Positions 9,486 to 16,332 of a DNA stretch of 64,000 nt are shown piece by piece; position 1 is the stretch's first letter; every line of letters begins with the position of its first letter. Location: the NCBI RefSeq assembly GCF_024752305.1, contig NZ_JANTHX010000005.1, positions 337,050-401,049 of the forward strand, written 5' to 3'. The position numbers and the translations under genes were made by a program. The stretch comes from Protaetiibacter mangrovi. Lineage in GTDB: Bacteria > Actinomycetota > Actinomycetes > Actinomycetales > Microbacteriaceae. The notes below the pieces were generated by a model. That model was not told the origin of the DNA, searched no databases, and saw only the letters and a program-made list of their open reading frames with translations.

Positions 9486-10730
9486 ATGACCGACGAGATC
9501 GAGCTCGTAGCCGACGAGCAGGGACTTGCAGTGATCGGTAGCCCTCAGGCGGTCGATGTGTTCCTCGCCGAGCAGGAGCTCAACTCGCGGAGGCTGGACC
9601 TGGGCCGCCTAACCAAATTCGCGGCGCACGGTGGGTCCGCCGTGAACGCCGCCTCGCTGATCGCCGCCAACACCGGCAGGTGGGTGCAGATCACCGACAA
9701 GTCCGCGCAGCTGATGCAGACGAGCCGGATGATGACCGGATCCGCGGACGGCCTGAAGCGTGCGGTCTTCACCACCGACAAGGGCAAGATCACGGGCCTT
9801 CTCGAGATCGTCAAGACGCCCACCTCGATCCTGACCAATCCCGCGCTCCTCTCCGGAGTCGGCGGGCTCATGACGCAGATGGCCATGCAGAAGGCCATGG
9901 ACGACATCCAGGACTACCTCGTGGTCATCGACAAGAAGATCGACGACGTGCTGCGCGCGCAGAAGGATGCGGCCCTCGCCGACATGATCGCCGTGGGATT
10001 GATGATCGACGAGGCAATGACGATCCGCGCCGAAGTTGGCAAGGTGTCGGACGTCACGTGGTCGAAGGTGCAAGGCGGCGGCATGGCGATCGCGCGCACC
10101 CAGGCGTACGCGCTGCGTCAACTCGATGCGCTCGCCGAGAAGCTCGAACGCGAGTCGCACGTCGACGACCTGGCGAAGACCACCACGGCTGCCGCGCGAA
10201 CGGTGCAGGAATGGCTCGCCGTGCTCGCACGCTGCTTCCAGCTGCACGACGGCCTCGCCGTGCTCGAACTCGAGCGGGTGCTCGACGCGACCCCCGACGA
10301 ACTCGATCGCCACCGCATCGGCTTGCAGAAGGCGGCACGCAAGCGATTCGAGTCGATCACCGCGACCACCACGCGACTGCTGAGGCGGATGGACGAAGTA
10401 GCGGGGTTCACGAGCGCCACCGTTCTCATGAACCCGTTCAACTCGCGCAAGGTCGTGAACTCGATCAACAGCACAGGGGCGGAGATCGCCCAGTTCCACG
10501 GCGTGATCGGGGTCGCTGGCGATCGTCAGGCGATTGAAGCCAAGCGGTGGCTCGACGCAGCGGGAGATGTGCGTGACGACACCATCGGCAAGGGGGCGGA
10601 AGCCATCGAGGTGACCGTCCAGTTCGGAAGCGACACCTTCACCAAGGCGCGCAAGGGCGTGGGGCGATTCGCTACGGATGTGTCGGAGAGGTTGTTGCGC
10701 GAGCGGGACGAGAAACCGATCGATTCATGA
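9486..10730 (+). CDS. Uncharacterised helical protein next to the type I restriction genes
   Basis: I do not recognise this 414-residue protein. It looks almost entirely alpha-helical. It has no signal peptide, and no nuclease, kinase or helix-turn-helix motif is evident. A short hydrophobic glycine-rich stretch (LLSGVGGLMTQMAMQKAMDD, about residues 120-140) is followed by long amphipathic helices and a basic C-terminal part. It follows hsdR by 114 bp on the same strand, so it could be an accessory or effector of the defence island. The start at ATG 9486 has no clear ribosome-binding site. The helical pattern with one hydrophobic segment resembles helical pore-forming proteins only in general appearance; that is speculation. 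Confidence 0.7.
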   Translation: MTDEIELVADEQGLAVIGSPQAVDVFLAEQELNSRRLDLGRLTKFAAHGGSAVNAASLIAANTGRWVQITDKSAQLMQTSRMMTGSADGLKRAVFTTDKGKITGLLEIVKTPTSILTNPALLSGVGGLMTQMAMQKAMDDIQDYLVVIDKKIDDVLRAQKDAALADMIAVGLMIDEAMTIRAEVGKVSDVTWSKVQGGGMAIARTQAYALRQLDALAEKLERESHVDDLAKTTTAAARTVQEWLAVLARCFQLHDGLAVLELERVLDATPDELDRHRIGLQKAARKRFESITATTTRLLRRMDEVAGFTSATVLMNPFNSRKVVNSINSTGAEIAQFHGVIGVAGDRQAIEAKRWLDAAGDVRDDTIGKGAEAIEVTVQFGSDTFTKARKGVGRFATDVSERLLRERDEKPIDS

Positions 10731-10738
10731 TGCCGGTG

Positions 10739-10777
10739 GGTCTCGAGACGCGTCCGCTTCGCGGGCGCTCCTCGACC
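10739..10777. repeat. REP-like element copy 2
   Basis: It begins GGTCTCGAGACG and ends CTCCTCGACC around a core containing CGCTTCGCGGGCG. It lies directly after the stop of the 414-residue protein and merges into the hairpin at 10799-10828. Confidence 0.6.
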
Positions 10778-10798
10778 ACCTCGGCTCGACGAAGCGGA

Positions 10799-10828
10799 GC
10801 GGGCGGGCTCCCGAAGGAACCCGCCCGC
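10799..10828. terminator. GC hairpin between convergent genes
   Basis: Arms GCGGGCGGG (10799-10807) and CCCGCCCGC (10820-10828) pair perfectly around a 12-nt loop, between the 414-residue gene and the converging SPFH gene. It probably terminates both transcripts; there is no T-run. Confidence 0.5.
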
Positions 10829-10833
10829 CCGTA

Positions 10834-11535
10834 TCACTCGACCACGACCGGCCCGGCGTCGCCGACGCGGACGATGAACTGGCCGCGCCCGCCCGACGCG
10901 GCCGCCGCCTCGAGGGTGCGCAACTGCAGCAGCGCCGGGTGCGCCTCGAGCACCTGCGCGACGTTCGCGAGGGAACGCAGCGCGGCCGCATCCGCTCGAG
11001 CGCGCTCGAGCTTGGCGCGGCCCTGCTCGCGGGCGAGAGCCGTCTCGGCGAACGCGTGACGCAGCTCGGCGGTCAGGGTGATGTCGCGCGTGGCGAACTC
11101 CATCACCTCGGCACCGAGCGCGGCCGCGGCATCCGCGAACGCGTCGCGCACACCCGACAGCAGCTCGCCGCGCGCGGCCAGCACCTCGTCGAGCGTGCGG
11201 GCCACGACCGCCTCGCGCACGGCCAGCTGCGCCAGCACGTACACGGCATCCACCGGGATGTCGGCCGCCGTCAGCCAGGCGCGCGCGTCGAACACGCGGT
11301 AGCGCACCAGCGGGGTGACGCGCACCTGCATGCCGTCGGCGGTCAGCACGTCCTGCGTCGCCAGCGCCAGCCAGCGGGCGCGGGTGTCGACCAGCCGCCA
11401 CAGCTCGCGACGGCGCCGGCGGTACCGGCCCGCCTCGACGGTGCGGGTGATGACACCCTCGCGCAGCACGACGGCCTGCTCCCACGGCTGCACGGTCACG
11501 CGCCAGCCGAGGTCGATGTTGCGGATGGTGGTCAT
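10834..11535 (-). CDS. SPFH/band-7 domain protein (slipin-like), without membrane anchor
   Basis: The 233-residue protein fits the SPFH (stomatin/prohibitin) family. The beginning resembles slipins (about residues 1-50: VVLREG, then an arginine-rich turn), followed by the typical ADGMQVRVTPLVRYRV strand pair and a long alanine-rich helix (about 150-215) for oligomerisation. The N-terminal transmembrane hairpin usual in slipins is absent, so the protein is probably cytoplasmic or peripheral. The start is well supported by AAAGGAGA a few bases upstream of the ATG. It stands alone, converging with the 414-residue gene. The role is unknown; SPFH proteins organise membrane microdomains or protease complexes. 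Confidence 0.75.
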   Translation of the reverse strand: MTTIRNIDLGWRVTVQPWEQAVVLREGVITRTVEAGRYRRRRRELWRLVDTRARWLALATQDVLTADGMQVRVTPLVRYRVFDARAWLTAADIPVDAVYVLAQLAVREAVVARTLDEVLAARGELLSGVRDAFADAAAALGAEVMEFATRDITLTAELRHAFAETALAREQGRAKLERARADAAALRSLANVAQVLEAHPALLQLRTLEAAAASGGRGQFIVRVGDAGPVVVE

Positions 11536-11561
11536 TTGGGGTGTCTCCTTTCTTGAGGGTT

Positions 11562-11596
11562 GGTCTCGACACGCCGCCTTCGGCGGCTACTCGACC
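11562..11596. repeat. REP-like element copy 3
   Basis: Bounded by GGTCTCGACACG and CTACTCGACC, with a perfect hairpin core GCCGCC-TTC-GGCGGC. It lies just upstream of the SPFH gene. Confidence 0.75.
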
Positions 11597-11610
11597 AACG
11601 CGAAGAGTGG

Positions 11611-11645
11611 GGTCTCGACACGCCCGCTTCGCGGGCTACTCGACC
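11611..11645. repeat. REP-like element copy 4, tandem with copy 3
   Basis: Same borders as copy 3 (GGTCTCGACACG, CTACTCGACC) but a different compensated core, GCCCGC-TTC-GCGGGC. The stem changes on both sides while the borders stay fixed, so the hairpin itself appears to be maintained. It is followed by a degenerate continuation to about 11670. Confidence 0.75.
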
Positions 11646-11656
11646 GGCGGGTAGCG

Positions 11657-11927
11657 GCGCTCCTCGACCGGCTGGCCTTGATGGGCTCCCGCCCCTGCGC
11701 GACGGCGGGTTGCGGGCGATGCGGGGGAGCGGAGCTCACCCGACCGCGCAGAGCGACCCGACGTCCGGTGCGCAGGGGCGGAAGCCCTGCCGACTCGAAC
11801 GGCGTATGCCAAGAGCGGGAATGCAGTCCCGCGCTGGATCGTGCCCCGACGTGCGGAACCGGGTGGGCGACAGCCTCCGGCCGCAGGGATCCGACCTCGT
11901 GCGGCGGCCTCGACGGACCGCCAGGTC
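11657..11927. other. 271 bp without a recognisable gene
   Basis: I see no gene, terminator or RNA motif that I can support here. Open frames exist on both strands, but none has a ribosome-binding site or family resemblance. Checks for the conserved cores of SRP RNA, tmRNA and RNase P RNA were negative by eye. Confidence 0.4.
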
Positions 11928-12014
11928 TCAGCGGGTGGAGGCGGGATTCTGGAGCAGCGCGAAAGCGCGCGAGATCCCGCGGTAACCCGCGTGGATGTCG
12001 TGTTCTGTGCGCAC
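11928..12014 (-). CDS. Very small ORF (28 residues) with a strong ribosome-binding site
   Basis: A GTG start at 12014 is preceded by GAGGAG (12021-12026 on the plus strand, read in reverse) at 6-nt spacing. The product is 28 residues, begins MRTEHDIHAGYRG and ends QNPASTR. No family is recognised. The ribosome-binding site is better than that of many long genes here, which is the only positive evidence; a conserved leader peptide, a truncated gene or chance are all possible. It is transcribed towards the REP pair and divergently from the TspO-like gene. Confidence 0.35.
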   Translation of the reverse strand: MRTEHDIHAGYRGISRAFALLQNPASTR

Positions 12015-12179
12015 GTGCGTCTCCTCAGAGTGTGATCCCGCCCGGATGGGCAGGACAGCGACACTAGCGACACGCCCGGGATGCACGCAAGTCCCGATTC
12101 GGTCGCAACCCCCGTGCGGGCGGGCGACGAGGCTGTCAAGGGCGGTGCCGCATCCGGTCGACGCGCCTAGCGTCGAGGT

Positions 12180-12995
12180 ATGGACGCCGCCGCAGCCACC
12201 GCCCGTCCCTCCGACATCACCCGCCAGATCGGGGTGATCTCCGCCGCCGTCTTCATGATCATCGCGGCGCTCGTCGGCACCGGGCTGCTCGGCGGCACAC
12301 CCGTGCAGGACCTGCAGGGCGGGGCGCTCGACGCCGACGGCAGCTACCTCGCTCCGGCCCGGCCGGCCTTCCAGATCTGGAGCGCCATCTACCTCGGCCT
12401 GCTCGCCTACACGGTGTGGCAGGCGATGCCCGGCCAGCGCGAGAGCGCCCGGCAGCGCACCATCGGCTGGTGGATCGCCCTCACCATGGTGCTCAACGGC
12501 CTGTGGCTGGTGCTCGCGCAGTTCACCACGCTGCTGCTCACACTGGTCGGCATCGTCGTGCTGCTCGTGGCGCTCGCCGTGACGTTCCGCATCGCGGTGC
12601 GCACCCGTCAGGGCGGCGACGGGCTGGCGGATGCCCTGCTCATCGACGGCGTCACCGGCCTGCACCTCGGGTGGGTCACCCTCGCCACCGTCGCCAACGC
12701 GACGGCGCTGCTCACCCAGACGGCACCGGGTGCGTGGGCCGACGCCGCCACCGGTGTCGGCATCGCAGTGCTCGTGGTGGTCGGCCTCATCGGGGTGGCG
12801 CTCGCCGTGGCCAGCCGCGGGCGGATCGCGCCGGCCCTCGCGCTCGCGTGGGGGCTCAGCTGGCTGGCAGTGGCGCGGCTCACCGGCGAACCCGAGAGCT
12901 TCGGCATCGGGGTCGCGGCGATCGTCGTCGCGGTGGTGGTGCTCGTCGCGGCGGTCGTCGTGCGGTTCGGGCGCGCGGGGGTGCCGGCGGCGTAG
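12180..12995 (+). CDS. TspO/MBR-related membrane protein
   Basis: A 271-residue integral membrane protein with about seven or eight hydrophobic helices. The block ARPAFQIWSAIYLGLLAYTV (about residues 59-78) and the later NGLWLVLAQF match the proline/tryptophan signature of the TspO/MBR (tryptophan-rich sensory protein) family, which bind porphyrins and other hydrophobic ligands. It is longer than classical TspO (about 160 residues), as is common for actinobacterial relatives. The promoter is leaderless: TAGCGT at 12168-12173 lies exactly 6 nt before the ATG. Function inferred from family only. Confidence 0.75.
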   Translation: MDAAAATARPSDITRQIGVISAAVFMIIAALVGTGLLGGTPVQDLQGGALDADGSYLAPARPAFQIWSAIYLGLLAYTVWQAMPGQRESARQRTIGWWIALTMVLNGLWLVLAQFTTLLLTLVGIVVLLVALAVTFRIAVRTRQGGDGLADALLIDGVTGLHLGWVTLATVANATALLTQTAPGAWADAATGVGIAVLVVVGLIGVALAVASRGRIAPALALAWGLSWLAVARLTGEPESFGIGVAAIVVAVVVLVAAVVVRFGRAGVPAA

Positions 12996-13006
12996 AGCGT
13001 GGCGAT

Positions 13007-13048
13007 GGTCTCGAGACGCGGCCGCTTCGCGGGCCCCCTTCGACAACC
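13007..13048. repeat. REP-like element copy 5 (degenerate)
   Basis: It begins GGTCTCGAGACG with a core containing CGCTTCGCGGGC and ends with a diverged CTTCGACAACC. It lies directly after the TspO-like gene. Confidence 0.5.
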
Positions 13049-13079
13049 CGCGGGTGCGGGCGCTGTCGGAGGGCGCGCC

Positions 13080-13085
13080 TAGCCT
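13080..13085 (+). promoter_or_regulatory. -10 box TAGCCT of the 44-residue ORF
   Basis: TAGCCT predicts a transcript starting near 13092, about 30 nt before the ATG at 13122, with AGGAGG (13110-13115) in the leader. Confidence 0.4.
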
Positions 13086-13121
13086 GACGGTGTCGTGCCA
13101 CCGATGCTCAGGAGGCATGCC

Positions 13122-13256
13122 ATGAAGGTTCCCGTCGCCACGTCCCGGCTGCAGGGCAAGCGGGTACGGGCTGCGGGCCGTCGACTGATGGGCGGTTGTC
13201 GCACTCGCATAACGTATTGCGTTACTAACGTGCCGCGTTATATCCTCGAATCGTGA
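13122..13256 (+). CDS. Small ORF (44 residues) running into higB, possible truncated gene
   Basis: The ATG is preceded by a perfect AGGAGG at 13110-13115 with 6-nt spacing and by a good -10 box, so the translation start looks genuine. The product starts MKVPVATSRLQGKRV and is very basic. From about codon 23 the frame reads through the toxin-antitoxin operator palindromes and stops at TGA 13254-13256, overlapping the higB start codon. The clean start and arbitrary-looking end suggest an older gene whose 3' part was replaced when the HigBA module arrived. A genuine small leader gene coupled to higB is the alternative. Confidence 0.35.
   Translation: MKVPVATSRLQGKRVRAAGRRLMGGCRTRITYCVTNVPRYILES
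13210..13240 (+). promoter_or_regulatory. Two tandem operator palindromes of the HigBA operon
   Basis: TAACG-TATTG-CGTTA (13210-13224) and TAACG-TGCCG-CGTTA (13226-13240) have identical 5-bp arms and 5-bp centres and are 16 bp apart, immediately upstream of the -10 box. Antitoxins of the HigA type bind such repeats to repress their own operon; assignment to HigA is inference. Confidence 0.75.
13241..13246 (+). promoter_or_regulatory. -10 box TATCCT of the HigBA operon (leaderless)
   Basis: TATCCT ends exactly 6 nt before the GTG of higB, predicting transcription from the start codon itself. It abuts the second operator palindrome. Confidence 0.65.
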
Positions 13257-13534
13257 TCCGGTCGTTCGGCGATCGCGACACTCAACGGTTGTGGCGACGG
13301 GAGACGGTCACGTCTTACGATCCGCGGATTCTGAGGACCGCACTTCGGAAGCTGGCGATCCTCGATGCCGCGGTCGTACTGGACGATCTTCGAGCGCCGC
13401 CGGGAAACAGACTCGAGCAGCTGCGCGGGAATCGCTCGGGGCAGCACAGCATCCGGATCAACGACCAATGGCGGATCTGCTTCACCTGGACCGACGCCGG
13501 CCCGGCCGCGGTCGAGATCGTCGACTACCACTGA
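13253..13534 (+). CDS. higB: RelE/ParE-superfamily toxin (HigB type)
   Basis: The 93-residue protein has the compact RelE/HigB layout: SFGDRDTQRLW at the N-terminus, the conserved LRAPPGNRLEQLRG central region, and the C-terminal HSIRINDQWRICFTW followed by VEIVDYH, the typical signature of HigB mRNA interferases of the YoeB/HigB branch. It would cleave mRNA on the ribosome when not bound by its antitoxin. Toxin before antitoxin is the HigBA order. It starts at a leaderless GTG, and the antitoxin gene follows after 12 bp. Confidence 0.9.
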   Translation: MIRSFGDRDTQRLWRRETVTSYDPRILRTALRKLAILDAAVVLDDLRAPPGNRLEQLRGNRSGQHSIRINDQWRICFTWTDAGPAAVEIVDYH

Positions 13535-13546
13535 GGAGGAACACCG

Positions 13547-13840
13547 ATGGGCAAGCTCGCACCCGTGCGCCCCGGCGAGGTGCTGATGGAGGAGTTCATC
13601 GTGCCGCTCGGTGTCACGCAGCACCGCGTCGCGGTCGCCATCGGGGTTCCCCCGCGACGGATCAACGAGATCGTGCACGGGCAGCGGCGCATCAGCGCCG
13701 ACACGGCGCTGCGCCTCGGGCGGTACTTCGGCAACACGGCGCAGTTCTGGATCAACCTGCAGTCGCACTACGACCTCGAGGTGGAACGGGATGCGCTGGG
13801 GGAGGTGCTGGAGGGGATCCGGCCGCTGGCATCTGCGTAG
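13547..13840 (+). CDS. higA: HigA-type antitoxin, XRE-family DNA-binding protein
   Basis: The 97-residue protein is a HigA antitoxin: PVRPGEVLMEEFIVPLGVTQ followed by a helix-turn-helix (about residues 25-70) with RINEIVHGQRRISADTALRL and the diagnostic FWINLQSHYDLE. It neutralises HigB and, by its helix-turn-helix, represses the operon, presumably through the two palindromes at 13210-13240. GAGGAGG a few bases upstream gives strong translation, in contrast to the leaderless toxin start; this should keep antitoxin in excess. Confidence 0.92.
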   Translation: MGKLAPVRPGEVLMEEFIVPLGVTQHRVAVAIGVPPRRINEIVHGQRRISADTALRLGRYFGNTAQFWINLQSHYDLEVERDALGEVLEGIRPLASA

Positions 13841-13852
13841 GGGGCGCGGGTG

Positions 13853-13895
13853 AGCTGGTTTCGACACGCGCCCTTCGGGCGCTACTCGACCAGCT
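13853..13895. repeat. REP-like element copy 6 at the end of cebR
   Basis: Outer arms AGCTGGT (13853-13859) and ACCAGCT (13889-13895) enclose the TTTCGACACG...CTACTCG element with hairpin core GCGCCC-TTC-GGGCGC. Placed between convergent higA and cebR, it may act as a bidirectional terminator. Confidence 0.7.
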
Positions 13896-13898
13896 GGG

Positions 13899-14918
13899 TC
13901 ACGCCGACTCGCGGCGCACGAGGTGGGACTCGACGACGGTCGAGATGGGCACCTGCTCGCCGGCGAGGATGCGCAGCAGCAGGTCGGCCATCAGCTCGCC
14001 CGAGCGCTCCGAGGGCTGGCTCATCGTCGTGAGGGGCACCCGCGCCGACAACGCGGCGGAGGAGTCGTCGAAGCCGACCACCGCGACGTCCTCCGGAACC
14101 CGGCGGCCCGCATCCAGCAGCACCGAGACGGCGGCGGCCGCCATCACGTCGTTGGCGGCGAAGACGCCGTCGATGTCGGGGTGCTCGTCGAGCAGCGTGC
14201 GCATCGCCGCGGCGCCGCCGAGGGCGGTCCAGTCGCCGACCGCCACCAGATCGGCGGGCAGCCCCGCCGAAGCGAGAGCGGCCCGCCACCCGGCGGTGCG
14301 GTCGCCCGCCGCCGCCATGTCCTCGGGGCCGGTGATCGTCGCGATGCGGCGGCGTCCCAACCCGAGCAGGTGCGACACGGCGACCCCCGCCGCCCCCGCG
14401 TTGTCGACGTCGATGAAGTAGTTCGGGGGATCGGTCTCCTCGGTCGGCCGTCCCGAGAACACCACCGGCACGAGGTCGTGCAGGTGCAGCAGCGCGTCGT
14501 GCCGCGAGTGCTGCGAGGCCACGAGCACGCCGTCGACGACGCCGCTCGTGAGGTAGCGCATGATCTTCTGGTTCTCGGAGTCGCCCGCCACCATGAGGTT
14601 CAGCAGGTAGTCGGACTGCTCGATGCGCCGCGACACCCCCGCCATCACGGCCACCAGGTGCGGGTCGGCGAGCGCGAGCACACCCGGCTCGGGGATCACC
14701 AGCGCGATCGCCATCGACCGGGCGGATGCCAGCGACTTCGCCGCGCGGTTGGGCACGTACCCCATCCGCGCGGCCACCACGCGCACGTGCGCGATCGTCG
14801 TCTGCGACACGTCGGGCTCGCCGTTGAGGGCGCGCGAAACCGTCGAACGTGTCACCCCCGCCTCGGCGGCCACCATCTCGAGAGTGGGGCGGCGTGCGGG
14901 GGGCGTCTGCCGGGCCAC
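13899..14918 (-). CDS. cebR: LacI-family repressor of the cellobiose-type operon
   Basis: A 339-residue LacI regulator: helix-turn-helix about residues 12-60 (TLEMVAAEAGVTRSTVSRAL, then GYVPNRAAKSLA hinge) and a periplasmic-binding-like sensor domain to the end. It begins 4 nt after the stop of the beta-glucosidase gene and also has its own leaderless promoter (TAGCCT on the minus strand at 14925-14930, 6 nt before the GTG). The operators upstream of the first gene of the operon contain GGGAGCGCTCCC, the core of the sequence bound by CebR of Streptomyces, which releases on cellobiose. The name rests on that operator match and gene order. Confidence 0.85.
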   Translation of the reverse strand: MARQTPPARRPTLEMVAAEAGVTRSTVSRALNGEPDVSQTTIAHVRVVAARMGYVPNRAAKSLASARSMAIALVIPEPGVLALADPHLVAVMAGVSRRIEQSDYLLNLMVAGDSENQKIMRYLTSGVVDGVLVASQHSRHDALLHLHDLVPVVFSGRPTEETDPPNYFIDVDNAGAAGVAVSHLLGLGRRRIATITGPEDMAAAGDRTAGWRAALASAGLPADLVAVGDWTALGGAAAMRTLLDEHPDIDGVFAANDVMAAAAVSVLLDAGRRVPEDVAVVGFDDSSAALSARVPLTTMSQPSERSGELMADLLLRILAGEQVPISTVVESHLVRRESA

Positions 14919-14922
14919 CCGC

Positions 14923-16332
14923 TCAGGCTACCGACGCGGCGCGCGCCTCCGCGATCAGCGCGCGGTAGGCGAGCGCCGAATCCTTGAGCGTGCGCTGCTG
15001 GGTCGCGTAGTCCACCCGCACCAGGCCGAAGCGCTTCGCGTACCCCCAGGCCCACTCGAAGTTGTCGAGCAGCGACCAGTAGAAGTACCCGCGCACGTCG
15101 ACCCCGGCATCCACCGCGTCGAGCACCGCGCCCAGGTGGCTCTCCAGGAACGCCGCCCGGTCCGCGTCGTGCACCGCGCCGTCCGCCGCGACCGCGTCGT
15201 CGAAGGCCGCCCCGTTCTCGGTGACGTACACCGGGATGCCGGCGGGGCCGGTGTAGTCGCGCTGCACGCGCTCCAGCAGCTCGGTCAGCCCGTGCGGCTC
15301 GACCTCCCAGTTCATCGCCGTGACGGGCGCGCCCGTCGGATGCCAGTGGATGCCGGCGGCGGCGGGGAACGGCGAGCCGGTCTCGCGCGAGGTCGGCGCC
15401 TCCTGCCGCTGCTCGGTCTCGGGCGGGATCACGGCCACGGTCTCGCCGTGGTAGTAGTTCACCCCCAGGAAGTCGACCGAGTCGCGGATCACCGCCAGGT
15501 CGCCGTCGTGCACGACCTCGTCGATGCCGAACGGCGCGAGGTCCGCCCGCAGATCCTCCGCATAGGACCCGCGGAACAGCGGGTCGAGGAAGAAGCGGTT
15601 GAACTGCCCGTCGATCCGGCGCGCCGCATCCAGGTCACCGGGATCCGTCGGCCGCAGCGCCCGCACGGGAGCGAGGTTGAGCGTGATGCCCACCTCGGAT
15701 GCGCCCGCGTCCTTCAGCGCGGATGCCGCGAGCCCGTGCGCGAGCAGCAGGTGGTGCCCCGCCGCCACCCCGTCGGCCTCCGAGCGACGTCCCGGCGCGT
15801 GCGCGCCCGCCGTGTAGGAGAGGAACGACGAGCACCACGGCTCGTTGAAGGTGGTCCAGGTCTTCAGCCGGTCGCCGAGCGCGCCGTGCACCGCGAGCGC
15901 GTAGTCCACGAAGCGCTCGGCGGTGTCGCGTGCCGGCCAGCCGCCGAGCTCCTCCCGCGCCTGCGGCATGTCCCAGTGGTAGAGCGTGGGCCACGGGCGG
16001 ATGCCGGCCTCGAGCAGCGAGTCGACCAGCCGGTCGTAGAACGCGAGCCCCGCAGGGTTCACGGCCACGTCATCCGGAACGACCCGGGCCCACGAGATCG
16101 AGAAGCGGTAGGCGTCGAGGCCCAGCGACCTCATGAGCGCCACGTCCTCCGGGTACCGGTGGTAGTGGTCGCACGCCTGGGCGCCGTCGTCGCCGTCGAT
16201 GACGGCGCCCGGCACGCGGCAGAACGCGTCCCAGATCGAGTCGCGGCGTCCGTCGGTCCACGCGGCGCCCTCGATCTGGAAGGCGGCCGTCGCGGCACCG
16301 AACACGAAGCCGTCGGGGAAGGGACGGGTCAC
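14923..16332 (-). CDS. bglC: Beta-glucosidase, glycoside hydrolase family 1
   Basis: Hydrolyses beta-glucosides, probably cellobiose or short cello-oligosaccharides, in the cytoplasm (no signal peptide). The 469-residue protein has the complete GH1 layout: N-terminal FVFGAATAAFQIEG, acid/base E164 in TFNEPW, nucleophile E372 in VTENGAAF, and the C-terminal YWSLLDNFEWAWGY loop that holds the substrate glucose. The GTG start overlaps the stop of the upstream permease by 4 bp. Its place between the transporter genes and the LacI regulator fits intracellular breakdown of imported sugar. Confidence 0.93.
   Translation of the reverse strand: MTRPFPDGFVFGAATAAFQIEGAAWTDGRRDSIWDAFCRVPGAVIDGDDGAQACDHYHRYPEDVALMRSLGLDAYRFSISWARVVPDDVAVNPAGLAFYDRLVDSLLEAGIRPWPTLYHWDMPQAREELGGWPARDTAERFVDYALAVHGALGDRLKTWTTFNEPWCSSFLSYTAGAHAPGRRSEADGVAAGHHLLLAHGLAASALKDAGASEVGITLNLAPVRALRPTDPGDLDAARRIDGQFNRFFLDPLFRGSYAEDLRADLAPFGIDEVVHDGDLAVIRDSVDFLGVNYYHGETVAVIPPETEQRQEAPTSRETGSPFPAAAGIHWHPTGAPVTAMNWEVEPHGLTELLERVQRDYTGPAGIPVYVTENGAAFDDAVAADGAVHDADRAAFLESHLGAVLDAVDAGVDVRGYFYWSLLDNFEWAWGYAKRFGLVRVDYATQQRTLKDSALAYRALIAEARAASVA

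Noticed and set aside
11657-11927. A structured RNA gene (SRP, tmRNA or RNase P type) in the gene-free stretch.
   Set aside because: None of the conserved cores of these RNAs could be found by eye on either strand.
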